In this document: in pieces, positions 34,574 through 42,951 of the stretch
Layout: every line of letters starts with the position of its first letter
Numbering within the stretch: the stretch's first letter is position 1
Assembly: GCA_004292955.1 (NCBI GenBank)
Contig: RDXX01000027.1
Location: forward strand, 1 to 64,000
Direction of reading: 5' to 3'
Length of the DNA stretch: 64,000 bases
Source of the DNA: Oscillatoriales cyanobacterium
GTDB taxonomy: Bacteria > Cyanobacteriota > Cyanobacteriia > Cyanobacteriales > Microcoleaceae
The notes under the pieces: model-generated
What the model was told of the DNA's origin: nothing
Databases searched by the model: none
The model's input: the letters and a program-made list of their open reading frames with translations, nothing else
Program-made: the position numbers and the translations under genes

Positions 34574-34764
34574 ATAAACAACCGCGCATCCCCGATCCAG
34601 AAACATCTAAACGTTTGCTAGCTAACCTCCGCCGAACTCGTATGGAGGTTCAAGAAGTCAATTTAGAATTAGGAGAAATTAATACGCTACTGGCAGAACA
34701 GCTTCGCCTGCAAAGATTGAATCGAGTCAGGCGATCGCTCAATAGCTCTACAGCAGAATTGTAA
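34570..34764 (+). CDS. Very small basic helical protein coupled to the upstream gene
   Basis: 64 residues, MNKQPRIPDPETSKRLLANL, mostly helix (EVQEVNLELGEINTLLAEQL) with a basic tail (RLQRLNRVRRSL). The 4-nt overlap with the preceding gene argues that both are real. Predicted partner of the 114-residue coiled-coil protein. Family unknown. Confidence 0.65.
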   Translation: MNKQPRIPDPETSKRLLANLRRTRMEVQEVNLELGEINTLLAEQLRLQRLNRVRRSLNSSTAEL

Positions 34765-34802
34765 ATTTATTAGCCAAAGCCACAAAAAGTTTAAGAAACG
34801 CG

Positions 34803-34882
34803 AGCGATATTTTTTGAACCGATCTATCGCACAGGCTTTTGGGCCCGTGCCACGATGGATGCGGATGGATGAACGGGATCTG
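34803..34882 (+). repeat. Direct repeat, right copy
   Basis: TTTTTTGAACCGATCTATCG, CAGGCTTTTGGGCCCGTGCC, ACGATGGATGCGGATGGATG, AACGGGAT. It pairs with 34062-34140. Confidence 0.7.
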
Positions 34883-34893
34883 GCATTTACGGG

Positions 34894-36084
34894 CTAAACA
34901 TCCTCAAAAATTGCTCCCCGCTGCTGTAAATTTAGCTTGACATCTTCCGCAAGTCCCGAGTTATTCCCAAACCTCGCTGACTTGACATTCGCACCGCTGA
35001 AATTAGCATTTGTTAGGTTAACTTCGAGCAGATTTGCGCGACTAAAATCGGCACCGCTGAGGTTTGCTAAAGCCAGACTGGCGCGGTACAAATCTGCACC
35101 GCTCAAATCTGCATTTCCGAGGAAAGCGCCACTCAAATCTGCACCGCCGAATTTAGCGTTTTGCAGGTTGGCGTCGCTGAAATCGGCATCGTTTAAGTTT
35201 GCACCCCGGAAATTTGCCGCCGGGAGATTTGCACTACTAAAATCCACTGCACTTAAACTCGTCCCGCGCAAGCTACCGCCCGCGAAATCCAGTGCGGGAT
35301 TGAGATTGGCGATTGTTGCCAGTTCTACAAAATCATCGGTTTCAGCAGCTATAATGCGATCGACCATTTCCTGCAACTCGGCTTCGGCTGGCGCGATAAT
35401 TTCCACCTCAGGCTGTTCCACCGCAGGCAAATTGTAAGACAATAGCGCCCAACTGAGAGCCGGTTGGAGCTTATTTGCTAAATATACAGTCAGGATTCTT
35501 TCTAAAACCGAATGTTGATTTGGCGTAATATCGTGCGGCCACAAACCCTCCGCATCTGTGAGATAAATATCTTCTTTCGCAACTTCAAAAGCCGCTGCAA
35601 TCCGCAATGGTTTGGCGGGAAATTCTCCCAGTTTAACACTTTTTAGCAAACCTTTTAATATTTGTTTTCCCCGTTTTAATGAAAAAATCCAAGCGGGTTT
35701 TGTATCGTCGCCGATTGTGGAAACATGACAAAACGTGCAGTCAGTTTCCTGGATTTTTTCCGCCTTCTCGTTGTCTCGAACTTCCCGCTGACTTTCGGTT
35801 GACAAAATCTCTGTACTGCTGTCGATGGGCGACAGCTCAAAATCACCGACTAACTGACGCGATGCTACCGGAATTTCGCAGTTTTCCAGATTTAGTTTGA
35901 GCGTTCCGCCTTGCAGACCAAATTTAACGCGGCCGCCCAGCAGCGGTTCCCAATGCTCGTTAAAATTGAGGCTCAAGTGAATGTCAAGCTGCTGGGTTTG
36001 GGCTGCAACTGATGGCACTGGAATTGCTTCTAGTTGCATCCACAAGCAATCTGGGTATTTGTTGTGAGACTCTAGCGATCGCAT
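34894..36084 (-). CDS. Pentapeptide-repeat protein with unique N-terminal domain
   Basis: 396 residues. The N-terminal ~240 residues are a soluble domain of no family I know (HLSLNFNEHWEPLLGGRVKF, TDCTFCHVSTIGDDTKPAWI, FEVAKEDIYLTDAEGLWPHD). A short hinge DDFVELATIANLNPALDFAG (about 250) starts the pentapeptide part: ~25 A(D/N)LxX units (ANLNDADFSDANLQNAKFGG) forming a right-handed quadrilateral beta-helix, capped by GLAEDVKLNLQQRGAIFEDV. The same hinge and cap occur in the TPR-pentapeptide protein at 38437-39603, so the two share a C-terminal module with different N-termini. The DEDIYLTD/WPHDITPNQHSVLERILTVYL stretch might bind a ligand. Role unknown. Confidence 0.82.
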   Translation of the reverse strand: MRSLESHNKYPDCLWMQLEAIPVPSVAAQTQQLDIHLSLNFNEHWEPLLGGRVKFGLQGGTLKLNLENCEIPVASRQLVGDFELSPIDSSTEILSTESQREVRDNEKAEKIQETDCTFCHVSTIGDDTKPAWIFSLKRGKQILKGLLKSVKLGEFPAKPLRIAAAFEVAKEDIYLTDAEGLWPHDITPNQHSVLERILTVYLANKLQPALSWALLSYNLPAVEQPEVEIIAPAEAELQEMVDRIIAAETDDFVELATIANLNPALDFAGGSLRGTSLSAVDFSSANLPAANFRGANLNDADFSDANLQNAKFGGADLSGAFLGNADLSGADLYRASLALANLSGADFSRANLLEVNLTNANFSGANVKSARFGNNSGLAEDVKLNLQQRGAIFEDV

Positions 36085-36232
36085 ATCGGTAGAAGTGCTG
36101 GCTCTGCCAGACTGTGATGGAGATTTTGACGAGTGCTTTATTTTATTTTATCACTATTGAGCCAAACTATTGATCGAATTTTTATCTGTGATAATTTATC
36201 GTTGGTTTGCGACACCTATAATGCACCTTAGC

Positions 36233-36871
36233 TTAATTGGTTGGTAGTATTTGGTTTTTTACCCAATTCCGAAATGCTTGAACTAATTCTAAATAATCCA
36301 TTGTTTCCGCCTGTTGCAAAAACCCGACAATTTCTAAAATATGTACAGTGGGAAATGCTAAACTGCGATCGCACGAAACGTATGCTCTATTTTCTAATCT
36401 ATTGATAATCAGGCGTTCGCCGTTATAAATCCAAACTTCCGGCACGCCGACATCAGCATAAACTTGCAAGCTATTTTCCGAGTAACTCGTGAGATCGAGT
36501 TCCACTACTAAATCAGGTGGCGGACTTTCCTTCGTGTCAATTCTTTTTATTCCTTTAATTGCAGATAAATTCTGGATGTAAAAACATTCATTTGGTTCTG
36601 CACTGCTGAGTTCTGGACGCTTAAAAGTTGTGGAACCGACGGCTGCAATGTTCAGTCCGAATTCTTCAGCCAGGGTTTCCACAAATCTGCCGATTATTGT
36701 TTTGTAAAATTGGTGTTCTGGTGAAGGTTCCAGAATCTCTAGATTGCCACCATTGTATTTCAGCCGCAGCGGCCGGTCAATGTATTCGGCGAGCAAGGTT
36801 TCGTAGGTTTGCCAACTGATACCCGATAACTGGATATTTTGGCCTGGCGAGGTGAGATTTTCAGCGGGCAT
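36233..36871 (-). CDS. Uma2 family protein
   Basis: 212 residues from MPAENLTSPGQNIQLSGISW; 18 upstream codons in frame overlap a dispersed GTAGGCGCAAGCCGGGGCGT repeat and are excluded. Uma2 (DUF820) features: LRLKYNGGNLEILEPSPEHQ near the N-terminus, ESPPPDLVVELDLTSYSE (the PD...ExD core) and VYADVGVPEVWIY. Expected PD-(D/E)XK nuclease-like fold, biochemical role unknown. The TFKRPELSSAEPNECFYIQN loop is typical of the larger subgroup. It is not closely related to the two tandem copies downstream. Confidence 0.85.
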   Translation of the reverse strand: MPAENLTSPGQNIQLSGISWQTYETLLAEYIDRPLRLKYNGGNLEILEPSPEHQFYKTIIGRFVETLAEEFGLNIAAVGSTTFKRPELSSAEPNECFYIQNLSAIKGIKRIDTKESPPPDLVVELDLTSYSENSLQVYADVGVPEVWIYNGERLIINRLENRAYVSCDRSLAFPTVHILEIVGFLQQAETMDYLELVQAFRNWVKNQILPTN

Positions 36872-36996
36872 AGTGGTATTTTGCTGAGTAGTTCGTAGGC
36901 GCAAGCCGGGGCGTAGCCATCGCACTTTTGGATTATACCATCAATTCGGGCGATCGCAGTAGCATCTTTACTAGACCTGAATTACAAAAATAATTC

Positions 36997-37057
36997 GGAC
37001 GGGCTAGAAGCCCATCCCACAAGAAAAAAAATTGTGGGATGGGCTTCTAGCCCGTCC
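36997..37057. repeat. GGACGGGCTAGAAGCCCATCCC hairpin repeat, copy 1
   Basis: 26-bp perfect stem (GGACGGGCTAGAAGCCCATC... and its complement) around a short A-rich loop. A sister copy is at 42376-42439, with matching flanks TTACAAAAATA on the left and AAATTTG(A/G)TTAA on the right. It lies 35 nt after the stop of the Uma2 gene at 37092 and could act as a terminator. Confidence 0.8.
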
Positions 37058-37091
37058 TGAAATTTGATTAACAGGACTTTTACAATCTTTT

Positions 37092-37679
37092 CTACTCACC
37101 CATCTGCGCCGGAAATACCGCAGATAAATCGAGAGACAAATCTGGGAAACCTGGAATTACCACAAACTCATTTGGCAAAACCACTCGTTTGACTCGATAA
37201 TCGAAACCACCTCTTTGTTTCTGATAAGGTTCGCTGTGCATTTCCAGTTGAATATCTACCAAATTAAATATCCAATAATCAGCAATCCCAGATTCAGCGT
37301 AGAGAGATAACTTGGTTCTTCCATCGTAATCCAAAGTAGAATCAGAAACTTCAATCACCAACAAAATATCAGCAATTAGAGGGTGAGATGATACATAATC
37401 ATCAAAGCGATTGCGTGCAATCACTACATCAGGTTCTGGTTCACTATCAGGAGGCAAAATTATCGGTTCCTGACCGCGCACGCAGGCACTTCTTGCCATA
37501 ATCAGGCACAACTCTCCCAGCAATAGAGAGTTACAAGCCGAGTGAAACGTAGTTTTTTTAGCTTTTTTGATAATTTCTCCGCGAATCAATTCAAATCGGT
37601 TATCGAATTCAAAAAATCCCAGTTCTGCCAAACGGTGATATTCGGCGATCGAGAATCGTTTTGCTGTAGCGAAAGTCAT
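37092..37679 (-). CDS. Uma2 family protein (tandem paralog 1)
   Basis: 195 residues from MTFATAKRFSIAEYHRLAEL; the frame continues upstream to 37715 but the shared N-terminus with the next gene fixes this start. Core: NRFELIRGEIIKKAKKTTFH, EPIILPPDSEPEPDVVIARN, LLVIEVSDSTLDYDGRTKLS LYAESG in order, ending AVFPAQMGE. The putative PD-(D/E)XK residues (D in PEPDV, E in VIEV, K in TKLS) are present. The 3' half is almost identical to the neighbour at 37814, indicating a recent duplication or gene conversion. Confidence 0.88.
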   Translation of the reverse strand: MTFATAKRFSIAEYHRLAELGFFEFDNRFELIRGEIIKKAKKTTFHSACNSLLLGELCLIMARSACVRGQEPIILPPDSEPEPDVVIARNRFDDYVSSHPLIADILLVIEVSDSTLDYDGRTKLSLYAESGIADYWIFNLVDIQLEMHSEPYQKQRGGFDYRVKRVVLPNEFVVIPGFPDLSLDLSAVFPAQMGE

Positions 37680-37813
37680 AGCTTTTGTTATTCTATAATA
37701 TGATTTTCGATTCAAGAATTGGCAATGAATAGAGTGCGGTAGCTCATAACAGTAATTGTCCGAAGAGTTTGTCGATGGCTGCGCCCCGGCTTGCGCCTAC
37801 GCACTCCTCAGCT

Positions 37814-38398
37814 TCACTCACCCATCTGCGCCGGAAATACCGCAGATAAATCGAGAGACAACTCTGGGAAACCTGGAATTACCACAACCTCATTTGGCAA
37901 AACCACTCGTTTGACTCGATAATCGAAACCACCTCTTTGTTTCTGATAAGGTTCGCTGTGCATTTCCAGTTGAGGCTCTACCAAATTAAATATCCAATAA
38001 TCTGCAATCCCAGATTCAGCGTAGAGAGATAACTTGGTTATCCGATCGTATTTCAAAGTAGAATCAGAAACTTCAATCACCAACAAAATATCAGCAGCTA
38101 GAGGGTGAGGAGATAAATAATTGTCAGAACGGCGGGCAATAACTAGATCGGGTTCTGGTTCGGTATCATCTGACAAAATAATCGGTTCCTGTACGCGCAC
38201 GCGAGCGCGTCTTGCCAGTAAAATGATTAACTCCTCAACTAAAAGAGTATTACAAATCGAATGAAGCCTACCTTTGGCAGCCATTTTGATAATTTCTCCG
38301 CGAATCAATTCAAATCGGTTATCGGATTCAAAAAATCCCAGTTCTGCCAAACGGTCATATTCGGCGATCGAGAATCGTTTTGCAGTTACGGCAGTCAT
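37814..38398 (-). CDS. Uma2 family protein (tandem paralog 2)
   Basis: 194 residues, MTAVTAKRFSIAEYDRLAEL. Same layout as its neighbour (DNRFELIRGEIIKMAAKGRL, DDTEPEPDLVIARRSD, DILLVIEVSDSTLKYDRITK). Both have the same C-terminal ~40 residues. Between the two genes (37716-37813) lies a copy of the GGCTGCGCCCCGGCTTGCGC repeat. Catalytic positions are intact. Function unknown. Confidence 0.88.
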   Translation of the reverse strand: MTAVTAKRFSIAEYDRLAELGFFESDNRFELIRGEIIKMAAKGRLHSICNTLLVEELIILLARRARVRVQEPIILSDDTEPEPDLVIARRSDNYLSPHPLAADILLVIEVSDSTLKYDRITKLSLYAESGIADYWIFNLVEPQLEMHSEPYQKQRGGFDYRVKRVVLPNEVVVIPGFPELSLDLSAVFPAQMGE

Positions 38399-38436
38399 AG
38401 CTTTTATTCCCCTCTACAATTACCAACATTCCTATT

Positions 38437-39603
38437 TTACTCGAAAATCCCGCCCCGCGCGCTCAACTCAACTTTGACCCCTTCCGAAATCCCCAAACAA
38501 CCAACAAACCTCGCATTCTCCACTACCACATTTTTTAAATCAGCGCGGCTTAAATCTGCACCGTTTAAATTTGCACCGCTCAAATCAACACCGCTCAAGT
38601 CAGCATTTTTGAAATCAGTGTTTGTCAAATTCGCATTAACTAAAATTGCATTCGGTAAATAAGCACTGCTCAAATTAGCTCCGGTTAAATTTGCACCGGT
38701 TAAATTTGCCCTCGGCAGCTTGGTTCGCAAATCTGCACCGCTCAAATTGGCGCTGCTGAGTTCAGCATCCCGCAAATTAGCATTGCACAAAGTAGCATCA
38801 ATTAAAATAGCAGAACTCAGCAAAGCACCGCTGAGATCTGCCAAGGTCAAATCTGCACCTTGGAGGTTGGTTTCGCGTAAATCTGCACCGTTCAAATCAG
38901 CGTAGTTCAAGTCAAAATTCCTTAAATCAGCTCCGGCAAAATCTTCGACGGGATTCAAACCAACTGTTTCTGCAAGTTGGACAAAATCATGATGTTTGTC
39001 GGTTAAAAACAGTTCCCGCACGATCGCCAATTGCTGCTGTCGGTACTCGTCGGCTTTCTCGTAATCGGCTAAATATTTGTAAGCCAGCTTCAAACTCTTG
39101 AGAGCACTGCGCTCAACGCGATCGTCCTGGTGGGCGCGCGCCATCGACAATTGCTGCTGATAACACTCGATCGCATCGGGCAAATTTCCATTAGCATCGC
39201 AAGCCAGGGCCAAATTGCCCAAAGCTTCCAACTCTCCGCGAAAGTCGCCAGTCTCTCGCGCGATCGCCAAACGCTGCTGCTGGTAATCAATAGCACCAGA
39301 AAAATCTTCAAGGGCACAGCAAGCATTGCCCAGATTTCCCAAAGCATTTGCCTCGCCCCGGCGATCGCCAATTTCCCGCGCTAACACCAAATGCTGCTGA
39401 TAACAGTCGATCGCGCGATCGTAATTCAAGAGCGCCTCGTAAGCCACGCCCATATTACCCAACGCTGCACCCGATCGGCGCTTATCGTCCATTGAGCGAT
39501 ACAGCGTCAGGGCTTCCTGCCAAGAATCCAGCGCCGCCTCAAATTGGTGCGCCTGATATTGCAAAATCCCTTGCTTGATTAGCTCGCTAGCTTGTTCGCT
39601 CAT
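38437..39603 (-). CDS. TPR plus pentapeptide-repeat protein
   Basis: 388 residues. About five tetratricopeptide repeats (residues 5-200): QFEAALDSWQEALTLYRSMD, YDRAIDCYQQHLVLAREIGD, FSGAIDYQQQRLAIARETGD, LPDAIECYQQQLSMARAHQD and YEKADEYRQQQLAIVRELF. Then comes the hinge HDFVQLAETVGLNPVEDFAG (about 206) and ~28 pentapeptide units (ADLNGADLRETNLQGADLTL). It ends GISEGVKVELSARGGIFE. The TPRs should bind another protein and the beta-helix may be a scaffold. Shares hinge and cap with the protein at 34894-36084. The sRNA array lies just upstream on the same strand, but each sRNA has its own terminator. Confidence 0.88.
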   Translation of the reverse strand: MSEQASELIKQGILQYQAHQFEAALDSWQEALTLYRSMDDKRRSGAALGNMGVAYEALLNYDRAIDCYQQHLVLAREIGDRRGEANALGNLGNACCALEDFSGAIDYQQQRLAIARETGDFRGELEALGNLALACDANGNLPDAIECYQQQLSMARAHQDDRVERSALKSLKLAYKYLADYEKADEYRQQQLAIVRELFLTDKHHDFVQLAETVGLNPVEDFAGADLRNFDLNYADLNGADLRETNLQGADLTLADLSGALLSSAILIDATLCNANLRDAELSSANLSGADLRTKLPRANLTGANLTGANLSSAYLPNAILVNANLTNTDFKNADLSGVDLSGANLNGADLSRADLKNVVVENARFVGCLGISEGVKVELSARGGIFE

Positions 39604-39651
39604 GCTGTCAAAATCACTTAATAACTCAAGTTGATATTAATCGACTTCCAG

Positions 39652-39714
39652 CGGTAATTGCTAATGGGTAATTGCTAATGGGTAATTGCTAATGGGTAAT
39701 TGCTAATGGGTAAT
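39652..39714. repeat. Four 14-bp tandem repeats (GGTAATTGCTAATG)
   Basis: GCGGTAATTGCTAATGGGTA... four units upstream of the TPR-pentapeptide gene, in its leader region. Confidence 0.9.
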
Positions 39715-39773
39715 CGGCAATCAGTATGGCCAACTCTCGCCATTGTCCCCTCTCCCATTCTCCCCATTCAGAC

Positions 39774-39827
39774 AAAAAAAGGAGAGTCACCTCAGTAACT
39801 CTCCCGACCATCAGGGTGCATCTCTGT
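39774..39827 (-). ncRNA. Tandem small RNA, copy 4 (most diverged)
   Basis: Minus strand: TATATC (-10) ... 5' region AGATGCACCCTGATGG, terminator stem GGAGAGTTAC-TGAG-GTGACTCTCC and T7. Relative to the other copies the stem has exchanged a U-G for a U-A pair and a U-A for a U-G pair and makes the outermost pair G-C, so pairing is kept while the sequence changes. Confidence 0.8.
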
Positions 39828-40051
39828 AACATGATATAACATATTGAGAATGAGGGGCGAAGCCCAGTTTGTCAGGCTTTGATGAAAAAGTATAGCTGGC
39901 GCAACGATTTAAACCTTGCGGGCTGAAGATTGGCAGTTGCTTCAGGTATCTTCCTTCGTGACAAGCGTCCTCGCGGTTCCACAATTCGGGATTCTTCCAA
40001 GCAGAAACCGCTCATCAGTATTTTCACGTCCGTGCCCCACAAAAAAAGACA

Positions 40052-40107
40052 AAAAAAAAGAGAGAGCTACGGAAGTAACTCTCCCTGCCATCAGGGTGCA
40101 TCTACAT
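40052..40107 (-). ncRNA. Tandem small RNA, copy 3
   Basis: Minus strand: TATAGT (-10), transcript probably starting ATGTAGATGCACCCTGATGG, stem GGAGAGTTAC-TTCC-GTAGCTCTCT and T9. The region between copies 3 and 4 (39841-40045) has no ORF worth naming; GTATAGCT...GGTTTAAA blocks are shared upstream of both. Confidence 0.82.
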
Positions 40108-40334
40108 AACAGACTATAACACATTAGGGATGAGGGGTGACACCATCTTATATAAAATTTTCATGAAGAAGTATAGCTAGCCCAAACGCCTCAAACCTTT
40201 ACATATCAAGATTGCCAGCTTCTTATTGTCTATTTCTGACTGTCTTTAGCATTTTCCTGCTGCGATTATTCGGCATTTGTCCAGCCAGAATCTTGCGATC
40301 CGTATTTTTACGACCGTAGTCACAAAAAAAAGAC

Positions 40335-40389
40335 AAAAAAAGAGAGAGCTACGAAAGTAACTCTCTTTGCCATCAGGGTGCATCTACAT
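40335..40389 (-). ncRNA. Tandem small RNA, copy 2
   Basis: Minus strand: TATATT (-10), ATGTAGATGCACCCTGATGG, stem AGAGAGTTAC-TTTC-GTAGCTCTCT and T7. Outermost pair A-U here versus G-U in copies 1 and 3 and G-C in copy 4. Copies 1 and 2 plus ~200 bp of upstream DNA form a recent 273-bp duplication. Confidence 0.85.
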
Positions 40390-40608
40390 AACAGAATATA
40401 ACACGACAGGACTGAGGGGTGATACCCCCAAATGTGAAGATATTGTCAAGAAATGTATACTTAATTGTAAAGTTACCATGAAGCGGGAAGGACGGGCTCA
40501 GGAAAAACCGATCGCCCGCTACTCTATCCGCTACACGATACCACGATTGAAACCTTCCAGAAACCGCTCATCCGTATTTTCACGTCCGTGTCCCACAAAA
40601 AAAAGACA

Positions 40609-40663
40609 AAAAAAAGAGAGAGCTACGGAAGTAACTCTCCTTGCCATCAGGGTGCATCTACAT
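40609..40663 (-). ncRNA. Tandem small RNA, copy 1 (nearest gatB)
   Basis: Minus strand: TATATT (-10; 40669-40674), predicted transcript of ~55 nt beginning ATGTAGATGCACCCTGATGG, terminator stem GGAGAGTTAC-TTCC-GTAGCTCTCT and T8. The 16-nt AGATGCACCCTGATGG is identical in all four copies and lies outside the stem, so it is the likely target-pairing part. Upstream the GGGGTATCACCCC palindrome and TTGACAATATCTTCAC are shared with copy 2. No protein-coding logic: small ORFs here are not conserved between copies 1-2 and 3-4. Confidence 0.85.
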
Positions 40664-40828
40664 AACAGAATATAACACAACAGGCATGAGGGGTGATACC
40701 CCTAAATGTGAAGATATTGTCAAGAAATGTATACTTAATTGTAAAGTTACCATGAAGCGGGAAGGACGGGCTCAGGAAAAACCGATCGCCCGCCACTCTA
40801 TCCGCTACACGACTCCTTTAACGACTGC

Positions 40829-42319
40829 TTAGGCTGGGCTGTTAAGCTTGGCTGCCAGCAACTCATTGGTCAATTTGGGATCTGCCCGGCCGCCTGTTTC
40901 TTTCATCACCTTGCCGACGAAAAAGCCCAGCAGCTTAGTTTTGCCAGCCCGGTACTGTTCGAGCTCCTTGGGATTGGCGGCCAACACTGCATCGATCGCG
41001 CGATCGATCGCCCCTGTATCAGAAATTTGAATCAAACCCTTGCTTTCAACCAACTTCTGAGGCGAACCGCCGTTTGCTAGTAACTCCGGCAAAATATCCT
41101 TAGCGATTTTGCCGCTGATCGTGCCAGCATCAATTAGCCCCAGCAGTTCGGCCAAATCCTGCGGTTGGAAAGGAATTTGTGCGATCGCCAGTTTCTCATT
41201 TTTCAGATAAGCAGTGATATCGCCCATCACCCAATTCGCAGCGCCTTTAGCCACAGCACCGGCGGCGATCGACTTTTCAAAATACTCAGCCACCGCTTTG
41301 TCGTCAGTCAAAACCCGCGCGTCGTAGGGAGAAAGACCTAGTTGAGTTTCGTAGCGGTATCGTTTTTCTGCTGGCAATTCCGGCAGTTGAGCTTTCCAAT
41401 CGTGCAGTTGATCTGCCGAAACTTCGATCGGAGGCAAATCCGGTTCCGGGAAATAGCGGTAATCGCTCGCACCTTCCTTAATCCGCATACTGAAAGTACA
41501 CTGCTTGTTTTCATCCCAAAGCCGCGTTTCTTGGATGATGGTTTCGCCATTTTCGATCGCTTGAATTTGCCGCTCGATCTCGTAATCGATCGCCCGTTCG
41601 ATCGCATTAAAAGAGTTCATATTTTTAATTTCCACCTTCGTGCCGAACTCTTTTCTGCCAACGGGGCGCACCGAAATATTCACGTCGCAGCGCAGGGAAC
41701 CTTCCTGCATATTCCCGTCGCCGACACCGATATAACGCACGATCCGGCGCAATTCTTGACCGTACTCGGCAGCTTCCGCGCCCGTTCGCAAATCCGGTTC
41801 CGAAACAATTTCGATTAAAGGCACGCCGGCGCGGTTGTAATCTACCATTGAATAAGTAGAACCGCTGAGGCGATCGCTACCGCCGTGAACCAATTTCCCT
41901 GCATCTTCCTCCATGTGCAAGCGAGTGATTCCGATTTTTTTTCTAGTAGAATTGCCTGTCTCGTCCACCAGTTCAATTTCTATTGAACCGTTAGTAGCGA
42001 TCGGCAAATCGAACTGAGAAATTTGATAATTTTTTGGCAAATCGGGATAGAAATATTGCTTGCGGTCAAACTTACTATAAGGTGCAATTTGACAGTTGAG
42101 AGCTAGCCCTGCCTTCACTGCATACTCCAGCACTTTTTGATTTAATACTGGCAACACTCCAGGCATCCCCATACAAATTGGGTCAATGTTAGTATTTGGA
42201 GCATTACCAAATTCTGTAGAAGAGCTGGAGAAAATTTTAGTATTCGTACTCAATTGACAGTGAGTTTCGAGACCGATAACAGCTTCGTACTGAGTTTTAA
42301 CTGATGTAGCAGCAGTCAT
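40829..42319 (-). CDS. gatB: Aspartyl/glutamyl-tRNA(Asn/Gln) amidotransferase subunit B
   Basis: 496 residues, normal for GatB. N-terminal catalytic-kinase cradle domain: [90 protein letters not shown] and [14 protein letters not shown]. The C-terminal helical and YqeY-like tail domains bind tRNA ([34 protein letters not shown]). With GatA and GatC (not in the window) it converts Glu-tRNA(Gln) to Gln-tRNA(Gln), essential because most cyanobacteria lack GlnRS. ATG at 42319. A hairpin repeat sits in its upstream region (42376-42439). Confidence 0.98.
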   Translation of the reverse strand: MTAATSVKTQYEAVIGLETHCQLSTNTKIFSSSSTEFGNAPNTNIDPICMGMPGVLPVLNQKVLEYAVKAGLALNCQIAPYSKFDRKQYFYPDLPKNYQISQFDLPIATNGSIEIELVDETGNSTRKKIGITRLHMEEDAGKLVHGGSDRLSGSTYSMVDYNRAGVPLIEIVSEPDLRTGAEAAEYGQELRRIVRYIGVGDGNMQEGSLRCDVNISVRPVGRKEFGTKVEIKNMNSFNAIERAIDYEIERQIQAIENGETIIQETRLWDENKQCTFSMRIKEGASDYRYFPEPDLPPIEVSADQLHDWKAQLPELPAEKRYRYETQLGLSPYDARVLTDDKAVAEYFEKSIAAGAVAKGAANWVMGDITAYLKNEKLAIAQIPFQPQDLAELLGLIDAGTISGKIAKDILPELLANGGSPQKLVESKGLIQISDTGAIDRAIDAVLAANPKELEQYRAGKTKLLGFFVGKVMKETGGRADPKLTNELLAAKLNSPA

Positions 42320-42375
42320 AAGAGACCTATAAAGACTGAATAACTTTAAGATTAGACCTCTTACAAAAATAGTTA

Positions 42376-42439
42376 GGACGGGCTAGAAGCCCATCCCACA
42401 AAAATCTTTTTTCTTGTGGGATGGGCTTCTAGCCCGTCC
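42376..42439. repeat. GGACGGGCTAGAAGCCCATCCC hairpin repeat, copy 2
   Basis: Same 26-bp stem as 36997-37057 with a T-rich loop (AAATCTTTTTTC). It lies 57 nt upstream of the gatB start codon, hence in its leader or promoter. Confidence 0.8.
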
Positions 42440-42951
42440 CAAAATTTGGTTAAAAGGATTTTCGACTTGGGAGTATTTGTCGGCTAGGGACGGTTTTCAC
42501 TTCACACCGGCAGAGTTCGCAAACAAGATCGATCGACCATTTGGGCCACTGGTGGCTAATAATTGACTTCCCTGGGTTAGTTTTCCCCCGCCGCGCTCTT
42601 CTTGCTGGCGATCGGCACACCCAATGCTCTACTACGGATGCGCGATCGGCTCGCGCACAGATCTGCCTCAGTATTATTTCGACGCCACGGGAACACAATC
42701 CTGTGCAAAAATATACAGAGCAGAGTGCGCCCGTACTTGGGTGAGGAGAGTTTTGGGGCGATCGATCGCAAGTGCCGATCTGCACGCTAAACCTATACCT
42801 GCCGTCTTTAATAGCACCGCCGCCACTCAAAATCGGCGCCACGCACAAATTAAAAAGTAAAAATGTATAATTTAACAATAAACTACACATTTTTAATTGT
42901 TAAAGTTTAATTTAAAAGTCTCAACCTAACACTTGCTTAACTGTCAAAAAT
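42440..42951. other. Divergent intergenic region, no gene recognised
   Basis: Between gatB (minus) and the six-PAS kinase (plus). Overlapping frames on both strands are of unlike composition and match nothing I know. The last ~100 bp are AT-rich and hold a TATAAT at 42866-42871, a possible -10 box for the kinase gene. Confidence 0.5.

Noticed and set aside
34894-35437. Plus-strand ORF opposite the pentapeptide region
   Set aside because: Periodic antisense of pentapeptide repeats; the same happens at 38261-38905.
40609-40663. Identification of the sRNA as NsiR1, Yfr1 or another named RNA
   Set aside because: Only the tandem arrangement recalls NsiR1; I see no ACUCCUCACAC (Yfr1) or other named motif, so no name is given.
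40367-40832. Two similar small ORFs (MPSGCIYITEYNTTG...)
   Set aside because: They overlap sRNA copies 1 and 2 antisense, are similar only because of the 273-bp duplication, and are not kept in copies 3 and 4.
42450-42890. Minus-strand ORF of 146 codons and several overlapping plus-strand ORFs upstream of the six-PAS kinase
   Set aside because: No recognisable family, no ribosome-binding site, mutually overlapping, and codon use unlike the neighbours.
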